NCBI GenBank assembly: GCA_000430305.1
Contig: ASZZ01000002.1
Coordinates: 96,104 to 160,103 of the forward strand
Direction of reading: 5' to 3'
Length of the DNA stretch: 64,000 nucleotides
Source: Streptococcus mitis 17/34
GTDB taxonomy: Bacteria > Bacillota > Bacilli > Lactobacillales > Streptococcaceae
Within the stretch, counting starts at the first letter, position 1. Each line of letters opens with the position of its first letter. A model generated the notes under the pieces. That model saw only the letters and a program-made list of their open reading frames with translations, ran no database searches and had not been told where the DNA came from. Positions 20,378 through 29,594 of the stretch are shown piece after piece. Position numbers and translations under genes: made by a program.

Positions 20378-21919
20378 ATGAGTATTTTAGAAGTTAAAAA
20401 TCTGAGTCACGGTTTTGGTGACCGTGCAATTTTTGAAGATGTGTCCTTCCGTCTCCTAAAGGGAGAACATATCGGTCTGGTCGGTGCCAATGGTGAAGGG
20501 AAATCAACCTTTATGAGTATTGTGACTGGTAAGATGTTGCCAGACGAAGGGAAAGTTGAGTGGTCCAAATATGTGACTGCTGGCTATCTGGACCAGCACT
20601 CGGTCCTTGCTGAAGGACAATCGGTTCGCGATGTTCTCCGTACTGCTTTTGATGAACTTTTCAAAGCAGAAGCCCGTATCAATGACCTTTATATGGAAAT
20701 GGCTGAAGACGGAGCGGATGTTGATGCTCTCATGGAAGAAGTGGGAGAACTCCAAGACCGTTTGGAGAGTCGTGATTTCTATACCTTGGATGCTAAGATT
20801 GATGAAGTGGCGCGTGCCCTTGGTGTCATGGACTTTGGAATGGATACGGATGTAACCTCTTTGTCAGGTGGACAAAGAACTAAGGTACTTTTGGCTAAGC
20901 TTCTCCTTGAAAAGCCAGATATCTTACTTTTGGATGAGCCGACCAACTACTTGGATGCTGAGCATATTGACTGGCTCAAGCGCTATCTCCAAAACTATGA
21001 AAATGCATTTGTCCTCATTTCACACGATATTCCATTCCTAAATGATGTTATTAATATTGTCTATCATGTGGAAAATCAACAGCTGACGCGTTATTCTGGT
21101 GACTACTACCAGTTTCAAGAAGTTTATGCCATGAAGAAATCTCAGTTGGAGGCAGCTTATGAACGTCAGCAGAAAGAGATTGCCGACCTCAAGGACTTCG
21201 TCGCTCGAAACAAAGCGCGTGTTGCAACACGAAACATGGCCATGTCTCGTCAGAAAAAATTGGATAAGATGGATATTATCGAACTCCAAAGTGAGAAACC
21301 AAAACCATCCTTTGATTTCAAACCAGCTCGTACGCCAGGGCGCTTTATCTTCCAAGCCAAGGATTTGCAGATTGGTTATGACCGTCCTCTTACTAAGCCT
21401 TTGAATCTTACCTTTGAACGCAATCAAAAGGTTGCTATTATCGGAGCAAATGGTATCGGGAAAACAACTCTCTTGAAGTCTCTCTTGGGTATTATTCCGC
21501 CAATCGCTGGGGAAGTTGAACGCGGTGATTACCTAGAACTTGGATACTTTGAACAGGAAGTAGAAGGGGGCAATCGCCAAACCCCACTTGAAGCTGTCTG
21601 GAATGCCTTTCCTGCCCTTAACCAAGCAGAAGTTCGTGCAGCCCTTGCCCGTTGTGGTCTGACAACCAAGCATATCGAAAGCCAAATTCAGGTTTTGTCA
21701 GGTGGGGAACAAGCCAAGGTTCGTTTCTGTCTCTTGATGAATCGTGAAAACAATGTGTTAGTACTTGACGAGCCGACCAACCATTTGGATGTGGATGCCA
21801 AGGATGAACTCAAACGCGCTCTCAAAGAATACAAGGGATCGATTCTTATGGTCTGCCACGAACCAGACTTTTATGAAGGCTGGATGGACCAAATCTGGGA
21901 TTTTAATAATCTAACTTAA
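20378..21919 (+). CDS. ABC-F family ATPase
   Basis: A 513-residue soluble protein with two ATPase domains and no membrane segments, typical of ribosome-associated ABC-F proteins. Domain 1 has Walker A GANGEGKST and signature SLSGGQRTKV with Walker B ILLLDEPTNYLD. Domain 2 has GANGIGKTT, VLSGGEQAKV and VLVLDEPTNHLD. The linker (about 245-300) is the charged helical segment that in this family contacts the ribosome P site. Length and linker resemble the YkpA/YbiT housekeeping group rather than dedicated antibiotic-resistance proteins. Resistance activity cannot be excluded from sequence. Confidence 0.9.
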   Translation: MSILEVKNLSHGFGDRAIFEDVSFRLLKGEHIGLVGANGEGKSTFMSIVTGKMLPDEGKVEWSKYVTAGYLDQHSVLAEGQSVRDVLRTAFDELFKAEARINDLYMEMAEDGADVDALMEEVGELQDRLESRDFYTLDAKIDEVARALGVMDFGMDTDVTSLSGGQRTKVLLAKLLLEKPDILLLDEPTNYLDAEHIDWLKRYLQNYENAFVLISHDIPFLNDVINIVYHVENQQLTRYSGDYYQFQEVYAMKKSQLEAAYERQQKEIADLKDFVARNKARVATRNMAMSRQKKLDKMDIIELQSEKPKPSFDFKPARTPGRFIFQAKDLQIGYDRPLTKPLNLTFERNQKVAIIGANGIGKTTLLKSLLGIIPPIAGEVERGDYLELGYFEQEVEGGNRQTPLEAVWNAFPALNQAEVRAALARCGLTTKHIESQIQVLSGGEQAKVRFCLLMNRENNVLVLDEPTNHLDVDAKDELKRALKEYKGSILMVCHEPDFYEGWMDQIWDFNNLT

Positions 21920-21934
21920 TAATAAGTATAAAAG

Positions 21935-21967
21935 AAATACAGTACCGAATGTGGATACTGTATTTTT
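21935..21967. terminator. Bidirectional terminator, ABC-F / slrA
   Basis: AAATACAGTA pairs with TACTGTATTT around an eleven-base loop, with T on both sides in the respective directions. It lies between convergent genes. Confidence 0.8.
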
Positions 21968-21973
21968 GGGTTT

Positions 21974-22777
21974 TTAAGATTTAAAATCGTAGTCTTTCAC
22001 TACTTCGATACTATCGATAGTAATAGCAGTAGTTGGTTTGTCTTTTTCATCTTTTTCGGCTTTAGCAATCTTATCTACAACATCCATACCGTCAATCACT
22101 TGGCCAAAGACTGGGTGTTTGCCATCTAGACTAGGGTTTCCCCCTTCTTTATAGGCTTCGATGATTTTCTTTGGATACTTGCTTGTAGGGAGTTTAGCAG
22201 AGGTATCTGTAGAGTTTTGGTTGATAAAGAATTGACTACCATTGGTATTTGGTTGACCAGTATTTGCCATCGCAAGAGCACCACGGATGTTATAAAGATA
22301 AGGAGTAATCTCATTTTTGAAACCAGTTCCCTTGTCCTTAGTTTTATCCTTGTCATGCCAGATAGACTGACCACCTGTACCATCTCCCTTTGGATCTCCA
22401 GTTTGGACCATAAAGCCATCGATGACACGGTGGAAGGTAATGCCGTTATAGTAGCCTTCTTTGGCATGAGTGAGGAAGTTTTCAACTGCTAGAGGAGCCA
22501 GTTTAGGGAAGAGTTTAATGCGGATATCACCTTGACTTGTGTGGAGAATTAATTCGGCTTCATCTTCAGCAACTTCCTTAGAAAGTTGAGGGAAATTGGC
22601 ATTCTCATTTGTTAAAGCATCGTTTAAGTCATTGGCTGATTGGGCTGCTGCTTTGGAGCTCTCTTCAGCAGCAAGACTTGAATCTACATAATCATCACCA
22701 CGAAGACTACGTTGGATGCTACTACATCCAGCTAGGGCTACAGTAGATAGTAAAAGAAGGGTTGCTAGTTTTTTCAT
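21974..22777 (-). CDS. slrA: Cyclophilin-type peptidyl-prolyl isomerase lipoprotein
   Basis: This surface lipoprotein catalyses proline isomerisation and assists folding of exported proteins. In pneumococci SlrA contributes to colonisation. It has 267 residues with a lipoprotein signal ending VALAGC (lipid-modified Cys18). A charged spacer (about 25-70) is followed by the cyclophilin domain with [21 protein letters not shown] and [16 protein letters not shown]. The domain carries two lineage-specific insertions relative to short cyclophilins. It is convergent with the ABC-F gene and shares its terminator. Confidence 0.93.
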   Translation of the reverse strand: MKKLATLLLLSTVALAGCSSIQRSLRGDDYVDSSLAAEESSKAAAQSANDLNDALTNENANFPQLSKEVAEDEAELILHTSQGDIRIKLFPKLAPLAVENFLTHAKEGYYNGITFHRVIDGFMVQTGDPKGDGTGGQSIWHDKDKTKDKGTGFKNEITPYLYNIRGALAMANTGQPNTNGSQFFINQNSTDTSAKLPTSKYPKKIIEAYKEGGNPSLDGKHPVFGQVIDGMDVVDKIAKAEKDEKDKPTTAITIDSIEVVKDYDFKS

Positions 22778-22884
22778 TCTGATCCTCTCAAAAATTCATT
22801 TCTACCATTGTACCTAAAAGGAAGGGGATTTCAAATATTAGTGACAAGGTAGTTTTACAGTAAAGTAACCAAAAAGTCGCTTGA

Positions 22885-23418
22885 TTAGAGATTTTTCTTT
22901 GGATGACGGTCGATAATTTCCTGGTACTGTTCCAGTATCTGCTCTCCCTTTGGAGTCAATTTGTAGCCACGAATTGAAAAGTGACTTGCTAATTCTTCTT
23001 CTGAAAAGTGGTCATGAAGGGCTTGGTCTAGATCGGCAGCCTTCATCTTAGATAGTCCTGTAATTCCCTTGCTTTTCAAAATATTCTTTTTCATTGTAGT
23101 ATTCAGATGGTCAAGTGAATCAAAAGCAGTTTCAATGACAGTATAACCATTTTCTACTAGAGTTTTTAGATGTTTTGGGGCATCAATGCCATAAGTATAC
23201 TCAAAGTATTTAGGAAACCAGGTTTCAGTGGTAAAAGTACCAAACTGGATTCTCCATAGTAGAATGATATCACCTGCTAGTAAATCATCTGTTAATAGTT
23301 CCATGTTTCGTTTGGGAACAGGCTTGGGATTTAGGAGCCAAGCATCCAAATCTCGTTCAGGAGAGATGAAGGGTTTGACTTGGTGGTCTTTATAAAATGT
23401 TTCTAAAATAGTATTCAC
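22885..23418 (-). CDS. Conserved hypothetical protein with SAP-like C-terminus
   Basis: A 177-residue protein whose function I do not recognise. The N-terminal part contains paired aromatic/acidic motifs (LLWRIQFGTFTTETWFPKYFEYTYGID). The C-terminal half resembles SAP-like helix-extended-loop-helix domains: KNILKSKGITGLSKMKAADLDQAL followed by SIRGYKLTPKGEQIL. Such domains often bind DNA or act as scaffolds, but the match is by eye only. No signal peptide or membrane segment is present. It lies divergently from rpsP and about 100 bases upstream of slrA, so it could be cotranscribed with slrA. Confidence 0.7.
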   Translation of the reverse strand: MNTILETFYKDHQVKPFISPERDLDAWLLNPKPVPKRNMELLTDDLLAGDIILLWRIQFGTFTTETWFPKYFEYTYGIDAPKHLKTLVENGYTVIETAFDSLDHLNTTMKKNILKSKGITGLSKMKAADLDQALHDHFSEEELASHFSIRGYKLTPKGEQILEQYQEIIDRHPKKNL

Positions 23419-23502
23419 GGATAGCCTCTTTCAAATTTTTATTTTCTATTCTAACAAATTTGTAAATGGTTTAAGAATTTTATAGTCTGTCAAGTTTTTT
23501 TC

Positions 23503-23530
23503 TTGACACCTGTCAGAAATCTGCTATAAT
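23503..23530 (+). promoter_or_regulatory. Promoter of rpsP-khpA
   Basis: Consensus TTGACA (23503-23508) and TATAAT (23525-23530) are 16 bases apart, with TGC before the -10 box. It is one of the strongest promoters in the window. A hairpin AAATAGC-TCA-GCTATTT at 23543-23559 lies in the leader. Confidence 0.85.
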
Positions 23531-23594
23531 AGAACATGTGCTAAATAGCTCAGCTATTTCACCGAAATAAAAAATAAGAAAAGAGACTTTAAAA

Positions 23595-23867
23595 ATGGCA
23601 GTTAAAATCCGTTTGACTCGTATGGGTTCTAAGAAAAAACCTTTCTACCGTATCAACGTAGCAGATTCACGTTCACCACGTGACGGACGTTTCATCGAAA
23701 CAGTTGGAACTTACAACCCACTTGTTGCTGAAAACCAAGTAACTTTGAAAGAAGACCGCGTTCTTGCATGGTTGGCTGATGGAGCTCAACCTTCAGATAC
23801 AGTTCGTAACATCCTTTCAAAAGAAGGCGTATTGAAGAAATTCCACGATTCTAAATTCTCAAAATAA
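23595..23867 (+). CDS. rpsP: 30S ribosomal protein S16
   Basis: This small-subunit protein is needed for 30S assembly. It has 90 residues, normal length, starting [26 protein letters not shown], the universally conserved N-terminus. YNPL and [24 protein letters not shown] complete the family pattern. It is driven by a strong promoter and followed 19 bases later by the KH protein gene, the usual streptococcal order. In many Firmicutes rimM and trmD follow directly, but here about 3.5 kb of accessory genes intervene. Confidence 0.97.
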   Translation: MAVKIRLTRMGSKKKPFYRINVADSRSPRDGRFIETVGTYNPLVAENQVTLKEDRVLAWLADGAQPSDTVRNILSKEGVLKKFHDSKFSK

Positions 23868-23886
23868 GTTTAAAGTAGGTTGACAG

Positions 23887-24126
23887 ATGGATACGATTGA
23901 AAATCTCATTATTGCAATTGTGAAACCCTTGATTTCACAACCAGATGCCTTAACTATCAAGATTGAAGATACACCAGAATTTTTGGAATATCATTTGGAT
24001 CTTGATCAAAGCGATGTGGGTCGTGTAATCGGTCGTAAGGGTCGCACTATTTCTGCGATAAGAACGATTGTCTACTCTGTCCCAACTGAAGACAAAAAAG
24101 TAAGAATCGTTATTGACGAAAAATAA
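23887..24126 (+). CDS. khpA: KH-domain RNA-binding protein KhpA
   Basis: A 79-residue RNA-binding protein. The KH signature is [20 protein letters not shown], with the GxxG loop as GRKG. In pneumococci KhpA forms a complex with KhpB/EloR and affects cell elongation and division. The gene follows rpsP by 19 bases and is presumably cotranscribed. A hairpin terminator follows its stop. Identification rests on size, KH motif and gene order. Confidence 0.93.
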   Translation: MDTIENLIIAIVKPLISQPDALTIKIEDTPEFLEYHLDLDQSDVGRVIGRKGRTISAIRTIVYSVPTEDKKVRIVIDEK

Positions 24127-24130
24127 GAAG

Positions 24131-24157
24131 GGCGGGACGAATGTCTCGCTTTTTTTG
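24131..24157 (+). terminator. Terminator after khpA
   Basis: GCGGGAC pairs with GTCTCGC (one wobble) around GAAT and is followed by seven T residues. Confidence 0.8.
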
Positions 24158-24176
24158 AAAGGAATAGAAGAAAGGT

Positions 24177-24494
24177 TTAACGTTTAGACAATTACAAGAC
24201 TACCTACTGGAACATTACCAGCAGTCTCGGACCGAGGAAGGTCTTTTTATCAAGCTAGTGGAGGAAGTCGGTGAAGTAGCTGAAGTTTTGAATGATCGTT
24301 CTGGTAGAAAAGAGGGGCTTCAGGATTCTAACGAGTAACTAGCAAAAGAACTGGCTGATGTCATTCACTACACAGTCGCAATTGCAGCCATCAACGAGAT
24401 AGATCTAACCAAGACCATTTTTGAAAAAGACAAAGAGGCAGCTATCAAATATCAGCATGAACGAGATTTGGAAGGATTTTTAGAGAATTTCTAA
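24177..24494 (+). pseudogene. MazG-like pyrophosphohydrolase pseudogene
   Basis: The frame reads TFRQLQDYLLEHYQQSRTEE, then FIKLVEEVGEVAEVLNDR, an in-frame TAA at 24336-24338, then LAKELADVIHYTVAIAAINEI and a C-terminal helix. The EEVGEVAE and KELADVIHY motifs are the metal-binding helices of MazG-type NTP pyrophosphatases, which clean up aberrant nucleotides. The expected start codon is TTA at 24177, so both start and body are damaged. No length change is needed to join the halves, so this looks like real decay (perhaps CAA to TAA), unlike the single-base deletions elsewhere. About 105 residues would be full length. Confidence 0.8.
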
Positions 24495-24566
24495 GAGAAT
24501 AAGAAATGATTTTTTTCTTATAAAGAAGATTTCACCTATATTGGTCTAGCTAGTAAATAGAAAACA

Positions 24567-24713
24567 ATGAAACTGGCAGTTTATATTATCAAAATAAGTA
24601 ATCTCCAAGAGGTAGACAAGCTAGAACTTGTGAGACAAGAACGAGAAAATCAGGTCAGAATAGCTGACTCCTTTATAGGCAATGAGAAAGAATTTATCAG
24701 CTTGAAAGAGTGA
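24567..24713 (+). pseudogene. Possible N-terminal remnant of an Sfp-type phosphopantetheinyl transferase
   Basis: A 48-codon frame begins MKLAVYIIKISNLQEVDKLE and continues LVRQERENQVRI, then stops at TGA. The opening resembles the N-terminus of Sfp-like PPTases, whose next conserved part (RFxFEEDRxRSLLGE) is absent. No strong ribosome binding site is visible. It lies in a decayed stretch after the MazG-like pseudogene. The call is a by-eye resemblance and could be wrong; it may be a non-coding frame. Confidence 0.3.
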
Positions 24714-24841
24714 TAGCAGGTATAAAATACTAATCCTAGAAATAGCATCGAGGATTTTACTATGGTAAAATGGAAAGACGGTCTCAAAAATTCTAATCAA
24801 TCAATCTTGAGAATAGATATTTTTAAAAGGAGTAACAGTCT

Positions 24842-25743
24842 ATGCACGAGAAAACAAAAGCATACCTAGCTGCCTTATCCTTTTCAGCAATCATTGGATT
24901 TTCTTTTTTATTTACTAAGATTGCTTTAGGTCATGCCAGTCCTCTCACAAACTTAGCGCATCGCTATACAATCGCAGCTTTAGTAATGGTCGTTCTTCAT
25001 CAAACCAAACTTATCAAAGTGAGTTTAAGTAGAAAAGATATTCTTTCTATTCTTCCTATGAGTCTTTTCTATCCTCTTCTCTTTTTTATTTTTCAATCCT
25101 TTGCTTTACAGTATATATCGTCTTCTGAAGCTGGAATTTTACAGGCTCTTGTCCCGATTTTTACTCTCCTTTTAGCATCGGCCTTTCTCAAGGAAAAGAC
25201 AAGCTTGCTTCAAAAGTTCTTTTTATTTTTATCCGTAGCAGGAGTAGTTTTTATCTTCCTTAGTAAAGGAGCTAACTTTGGTACTGAGACTGCTAGCTTT
25301 GGCTTTCTCTTGATGTTGGGATCTGTTCTCGCCAATGCAATAAACAATATTCTCAGCAAGTCCAAAGGAGGACGCTATCGGGCTATGGATATGACAGCTG
25401 TTGTGATATTTGTTGGCTTCGTCACCTTTAATACGCTGAGTCTGACCTCGCACTATCTAGATGGCAACATATTAGCTACGTTGCACCGCTCGGACAGCTT
25501 CCTTATCTGCTTTCAATTCTCTATTTGGGAATTTTAGCCTCTATCGTTACTGGTAGTCTCTCTATCTATGCTATTGTTCGACTTGGAGCATCGACCGTCA
25601 GTGTCTTTGCTAATCTTGGAACAGTTTTGACCATTCTAGCCGGATCTCTTATCCTCCACGAACCAATTTATATCTACCATGTAATCGGAGCAACTTTGAT
25701 TATTGCTGGAATTTTAGGCATGAATCTGATGAGAAAAAAGTAA
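24842..25743 (+). pseudogene. EamA/DMT-family transporter, frame-disrupted
   Basis: This is a drug/metabolite-superfamily membrane transporter with about ten hydrophobic helices. The first frame (24842-25537) starts MHEKTKAYLAALSFSAIIGFSF. It must shift -1 near 25485 to join the frame ending IIAGILGMNLMRKK at 25743. Inserting one G at ACGTTG/CACCG restores a smooth reading through PLGQLPYLLSILYLGILAS. Corrected length is 300 residues, normal for EamA proteins. AAAGGAG precedes ATG 24842. Substrate is unknown. The break is probably a sequencing deletion, but the decayed neighbourhood leaves real inactivation possible. Confidence 0.82.
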
Positions 25744-25892
25744 AGATTGCTTAGCAGTCTTTTTCTTTATCTGATTTATGCAGAAAATTCAAATTTTTTA
25801 ATGAAACTAAGTTTAGAAAACGATGATCTTAATATAGCATGATAAAATAGATAAAAAGAATGACACTAGGATAAAGAGGAGAGAGTGTAATA

Positions 25893-26750
25893 ATGAAGCA
25901 AAATGATATTGCTGAAGCTATTGCTTTTTATAATATAGAACCTGAGATGTTGAAACGTCACGTTATAGCAGTCGTAGATTGTGATTTGGTTGTTTATCAT
26001 CGTCCTGGAAACGCAAATAAAGGTCACATTATTTTTTATCATGGAGCTTGTGGCCGTAGTCAGATGTGGGCTCACCAGTATGATGCTTTTGATGGATTTG
26101 ACCTTTACTTTGTCAATGTTAGAGGACAGGGTGAATCACCTATGAAAGTTGGGCTACCCGACTTAGAAGGCGCTGTTCAAGATGTAGATGTTATTTTGTC
26201 CTATTTCCAGCTAGATAAGGTGATATTGGTTGGTCATTCTTGGGGAGGAAATCCACTTCAAGAGTACACCTATCGCCATCCAGAAAGAGTTCTAGCCTTG
26301 ATCATGCTAGATAGTTGGGGACAGCATCGTTACCTATCAGATAAAGAGAAAAATCGTATAAAATATAGTCCTCTTATGTATAAAACGATTCCTTGGAAGA
26401 TGATTGCAGATAAGAACTCAAAAATGTGTACAGATAATCCTATCACAAGAGAATTAGTCAAGACGGCCATTATAGAAACTGGGAGAGATATTTTTTTGAA
26501 CCTTGGAATCACAGGTTTTTTGGCTGTCCATGAGATAGAAGGTTATCAAGGAAATCCTCCCATGCTTTTAGTAAGAGGAGAAAATGATTTTCCCAAACAC
26601 CTAAAAATGATTTACGATGGGATCATTGCCTTAAATCCCAATGCGCGTCAAGTAACGATTTCAGATAGCAAACACCAACCTATGAATGACCATCCTAAAG
26701 AGTTTAATCAGATAGTTGGTGAATTCTTTGAAGAAGTAGTAGTTCTGTAA
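25893..26750 (+). CDS. Alpha/beta hydrolase
   Basis: A 285-residue alpha/beta-hydrolase-fold enzyme. The oxyanion strand is FYHGACGRSQMW, the nucleophile elbow is VLVGHSWGGNPLQEY (Ser in GHSWG), and the late His lies in DSKHQPMNDHP. LLVRGENDFPK is the acid-bearing strand. No signal peptide is present. Family proteins span esterases, peptidases and haloperoxidases, so the substrate cannot be assigned. It lies between the DMT transporter and a second, unrelated hydrolase, in a block that separates khpA from rimM. AGGAGAGAG precedes the start. Confidence 0.85.
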   Translation: MKQNDIAEAIAFYNIEPEMLKRHVIAVVDCDLVVYHRPGNANKGHIIFYHGACGRSQMWAHQYDAFDGFDLYFVNVRGQGESPMKVGLPDLEGAVQDVDVILSYFQLDKVILVGHSWGGNPLQEYTYRHPERVLALIMLDSWGQHRYLSDKEKNRIKYSPLMYKTIPWKMIADKNSKMCTDNPITRELVKTAIIETGRDIFLNLGITGFLAVHEIEGYQGNPPMLLVRGENDFPKHLKMIYDGIIALNPNARQVTISDSKHQPMNDHPKEFNQIVGEFFEEVVVL

Positions 26751-26847
26751 GATGAGATTTATCCAACTTGAGAAAATCACTGGAACGTGATAAAATAAAG
26801 GATAAGGATTTTTAATAATTCATTATATAGAATGAGTGGATTTCTTT

Positions 26848-27636
26848 ATGAAGAGATTTGAAGTATCTACAGAAATTGGTAGTCTCTCTGTTACTTATCA
26901 AAATCAAAAGAAAGTGCTAGTCTGTTTAAGTGGCGCAGGTTTGTTACCAAGTTATGAAAATTTTTCACTGATAATCGAAAAACTTCCTCCCACAATTGGT
27001 TATTTGACAATTGATTTTCCAAACACAGGTAGGAGTCCGATTCATGACCAAGCTGGAAAAGATCTGGATAATCTTGCAGATGCGGTTTATGAAGTACTTG
27101 AAGAATTAGGGATTTCTGAATATATACTTTGTGCACATAGTTTGAGTGGAATTTTAGCTTGCAAATTGCTTAACAAACCAATTAAGTGTCAGGCTTTACT
27201 AGCAATCGAACCGACAACTAAAAACGTCATGTTTGCTGATTTTTCAGACAATCCTTATCCAGAAATGGAAGAGCAGGTGAGGTTGATTGAGGAGTGTGGT
27301 CCTGAACTTTATTTTAAGAACTTAACTCAAGAGACATTTAGCCCTGAAACTAATAAAAAAATCTGGGAATTAATGCAAGAAAAGGGCTTAGAGTTGGAAA
27401 ATCAAGATCCAGAATTTCAGATATCTGGAGAGATTACTGAGGAAGATTTTGAGAATTTGTCGATAGAATCTCATGTCCCTGTATTTATTTTTTGTCAGCC
27501 TTATAGAGAAAAAGAGTACAAAAAATCAGAATATTGGACTTCCAATACTAAACTCGTTTTAGGAGGTAATCACCATTATTTACAATGGTCAGAATCAGAA
27601 AAAATTGCGACTATTATTCGAGAATTGTCAGAATAA
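26848..27636 (+). CDS. Alpha/beta hydrolase with atypical nucleophile elbow
   Basis: A 262-residue alpha/beta-hydrolase-fold protein, starting MKRFEVSTEIGSLSV at ATG 26848; GTG 26836 is a possible earlier start. The nucleophile elbow reads ILCAHSLSGILA, that is A-H-S-L-S rather than the usual GxSxG. The oxyanion region is CLSGAGLLPSYENF. The terminal His is in GGNHHYLQWSE. The acid-bearing strand VPVFIFCQPYREKEY is poorly conserved. Activity is plausible but not certain. It is followed 30 bases later by rimM and may share its transcript. Confidence 0.78.
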   Translation: MKRFEVSTEIGSLSVTYQNQKKVLVCLSGAGLLPSYENFSLIIEKLPPTIGYLTIDFPNTGRSPIHDQAGKDLDNLADAVYEVLEELGISEYILCAHSLSGILACKLLNKPIKCQALLAIEPTTKNVMFADFSDNPYPEMEEQVRLIEECGPELYFKNLTQETFSPETNKKIWELMQEKGLELENQDPEFQISGEITEEDFENLSIESHVPVFIFCQPYREKEYKKSEYWTSNTKLVLGGNHHYLQWSESEKIATIIRELSE

Positions 27637-27666
27637 GATGGAAAGAAGGAGACTACAGGAGACAAG

Positions 27667-28185
27667 ATGAACTACTTTAATGTTGGGAAAATCGTCAATA
27701 CGCAGGGGTTACAGGGTGAGATGCGAGTCTTGTCTGTGACGGATTTTGCAGAAGAACGGTTTAAAAAAGGGGCTGAGCTGGCCTTGTTTGATGAAAAAGA
27801 TCAGTTTGTTCAAACAGTGACTATTGCTAGCCACCGTAAACAGAAGAACTTTGACATCATTAAATTCAAAGATATGTACCATATCAACGCTATCGAAAAG
27901 TACAAAGGATACAGTCTCAAGGTTGCTGAGGAAGATTTAAACGATTTAGATGATGGTGAGTTCTACTATCATGAGATTATCGGTTTGGAAGTCTATGAGG
28001 GAGATAATTTGATTGGAACCATCAAAGAAATCCTGCAACCAGGTGCCAACGATGTCTGGGTGGTCAAGCGAAAAGGCAAGCGTGATTTGTTATTGCCTTA
28101 TATCCCACCAGTGATTCTCAATGTTGATATTCCTAATAAACGGGTCGATGTGGAAATCTTAGAAGGGTTAGACGATGAAAATTGA
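27667..28185 (+). CDS. rimM: Ribosome maturation factor RimM
   Basis: It assists late maturation of the 30S head domain. The product has 172 residues. The N-terminal domain has [19 protein letters not shown]. The C-terminal PRC-barrel domain has [11 protein letters not shown] and [31 protein letters not shown] precedes ATG 27667. The gene overlaps trmD by 11 bases, so the two are translationally coupled, the usual arrangement in Firmicutes. Confidence 0.95.
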   Translation: MNYFNVGKIVNTQGLQGEMRVLSVTDFAEERFKKGAELALFDEKDQFVQTVTIASHRKQKNFDIIKFKDMYHINAIEKYKGYSLKVAEEDLNDLDDGEFYYHEIIGLEVYEGDNLIGTIKEILQPGANDVWVVKRKGKRDLLLPYIPPVILNVDIPNKRVDVEILEGLDDEN

Positions 28186-28894
28186 TATTTTAACCCTCTT
28201 TCCAGAGATGTTTTCTCCACTGGAGCACTCAATCGTTGGAAAGGCTCGAGAAAAAGGTCTCTTGGATATCCAGTATCATAATTTTCGAGAAAATGCTGAA
28301 AAGGCCCGCCATGTAGACGATGAGCCCTACGGAGGCGGTCAGGGGATGCTGCTCCGAGCTCAACCCATTTTCGATGCCTTTGATGCTATTGAAAAGAAAA
28401 ATCCGCGCGTTATTCTCCTCGATCCAGCTGGAAAGCAGTTTGATCAGGCCTATGCTGAGGATTTGGCCAAAGAAGAGGAACTGATTTTTATCTGTGGTCA
28501 CTATGAGGGCTATGATGAGCGCATTAAGACCTTGGTGACAGATGAGATTTCCTTGGGGGACTATGTCTTGACTGGTGGGGAATTGGCGGCCATGACCATG
28601 ATTGATGCGACGGTTCGCCTGATTCCAGAAGTGATTGGTAAGGAGTCCAGCCACCAAGATGATAGTTTTTCTTCAGGCCTTCTTGAATACCCCCAGTACA
28701 CACGTCCCTATGATTATCGAGGCATGGTTGTCCCAGATGTACTGATGAGTGGACACCATGAAAAGATTCGTCAGTGGCGACTGTATGAGAGTTTAAAGAA
28801 AACTTATGAGCGCAGACCGGATTTGTTAGAAAATTATCAACTGACAGCAGAAGAAGAAAAAATGCTGGCAGAAATCACAGAAAACAAAGAATAA
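28175..28894 (+). CDS. trmD: tRNA (guanine-N1)-methyltransferase TrmD
   Basis: It methylates N1 of G37 in tRNAs reading CNN codons, preventing frameshifting. The product has 239 residues. The trefoil-knot SAM site is visible in [13 protein letters not shown] and [26 protein letters not shown] near residue 50 and [11 protein letters not shown] in the C-terminal domain are invariant family motifs. It overlaps rimM by 11 bases. It is followed 11 bases later by the ATP-cone gene, so that gene probably belongs to the same operon. Confidence 0.96.
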   Translation: MKIDILTLFPEMFSPLEHSIVGKAREKGLLDIQYHNFRENAEKARHVDDEPYGGGQGMLLRAQPIFDAFDAIEKKNPRVILLDPAGKQFDQAYAEDLAKEEELIFICGHYEGYDERIKTLVTDEISLGDYVLTGGELAAMTMIDATVRLIPEVIGKESSHQDDSFSSGLLEYPQYTRPYDYRGMVVPDVLMSGHHEKIRQWRLYESLKKTYERRPDLLENYQLTAEEEKMLAEITENKE

Positions 28895-28905
28895 AGGAGA
28901 AACCT

Positions 28906-29244
28906 ATGCAAGTAATTAAACGTGATGGAGAAATTGCTGAATTTAATCCAGATAAGATTTACCAGGCTATCTTAAAGGCAGCTCAGACTGTATATGTATT
29001 GACAGATGATTTGCGTCAAAACCTTGCACAAGTTACTAAGAAAGTGGTTTTGGATTTGGAAGAAGCCAAGGTGGAACGTGCTACCATCAGCATGATTCAG
29101 TCTTTGGTTGAGCATCGTTTATTGGGTGCAGGTTACATTACCATTGCTGAACACTACATTTCCTATCGTCTACAACGTGATTTGGAAAGAAGTGGCTATG
29201 GAGATCATATCGCCGTTCATTTACATTTTGAACAAGTTCGCTAA
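28906..29244 (+). CDS. Stand-alone ATP-cone domain protein
   Basis: A 112-residue protein. The first 90 residues match an ATP-cone: VIKRDGEIAEFNPDKIYQAI, then helices with VERATISMIQSLVEHRLL. ATP-cones are normally N-terminal regulatory domains of ribonucleotide reductases or of NrdR, sensing ATP/dATP. Here no catalytic or zinc-ribbon part is attached, and the C-terminus is a short tail (GDHIAVHLHFEQVR). A regulatory or nucleotide-sensing role is inferred. AAAGGAG precedes ATG 28906. It lies 11 bases after trmD, and a hairpin terminator follows. Confidence 0.85.
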   Translation: MQVIKRDGEIAEFNPDKIYQAILKAAQTVYVLTDDLRQNLAQVTKKVVLDLEEAKVERATISMIQSLVEHRLLGAGYITIAEHYISYRLQRDLERSGYGDHIAVHLHFEQVR

Positions 29245-29245
29245 G

Positions 29246-29286
29246 AAAAAGAGTGGGATGAAGCAACTACATCTCACTCTTTCTTA
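29246..29286. terminator. Bidirectional terminator
   Basis: AAGAGTG-GATG pairs with CATC-CACTCTT around an AAGCAACTA loop, flanked by A and T runs. It separates two convergent genes and overlaps the 3' end of the minus-strand gene. Confidence 0.75.
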
Positions 29287-29594
29287 AATCTATTTTTTTG
29301 GGCTGTTTGGACAGTTGAAGGGACAAAGCGAAGACGTTGAATATCGCTTATGCGGATAATACGGCTCACATTTTTGGCAAAATTTTTCACGATAATTTGC
29401 TGGCGTTGCTGATCGTATTTGATGATATCACCTGTAAAACTTGTCTCAGACAAGATAAGATGAACAGCAGTTTGTTTCTGGATAGCCTCTTCAATAGTGG
29501 CTGTAAGGGAGTTGGTTTCAGTCTGGTCAGGTTGGTCATGTCCATTTAAGAAGTCATGTATTTTATCTAGTACTTGCTGGAATTTATGTCTCAT
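29274..29594 (-). CDS. Conserved hypothetical protein, small beta-rich C-terminal domain
   Basis: A 106-residue protein I cannot assign. The N-terminal half (about 1-45) is helical and charged. The C-terminal half has alternating hydrophobic strands (VHLILSETSFTGDIIKYDQQRQQIIVKNF, then VSRIIRISDIQRLRFV). These resemble the small barrel of YolD- or Sm-like proteins. GGGAGG precedes ATG 29594 on the minus strand. It is convergent with the ATP-cone gene and divergent from ydbC. Its start and context support a real gene. Confidence 0.7.
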   Translation of the reverse strand: MRHKFQQVLDKIHDFLNGHDQPDQTETNSLTATIEEAIQKQTAVHLILSETSFTGDIIKYDQQRQQIIVKNFAKNVSRIIRISDIQRLRFVPSTVQTAQKNRFKKE

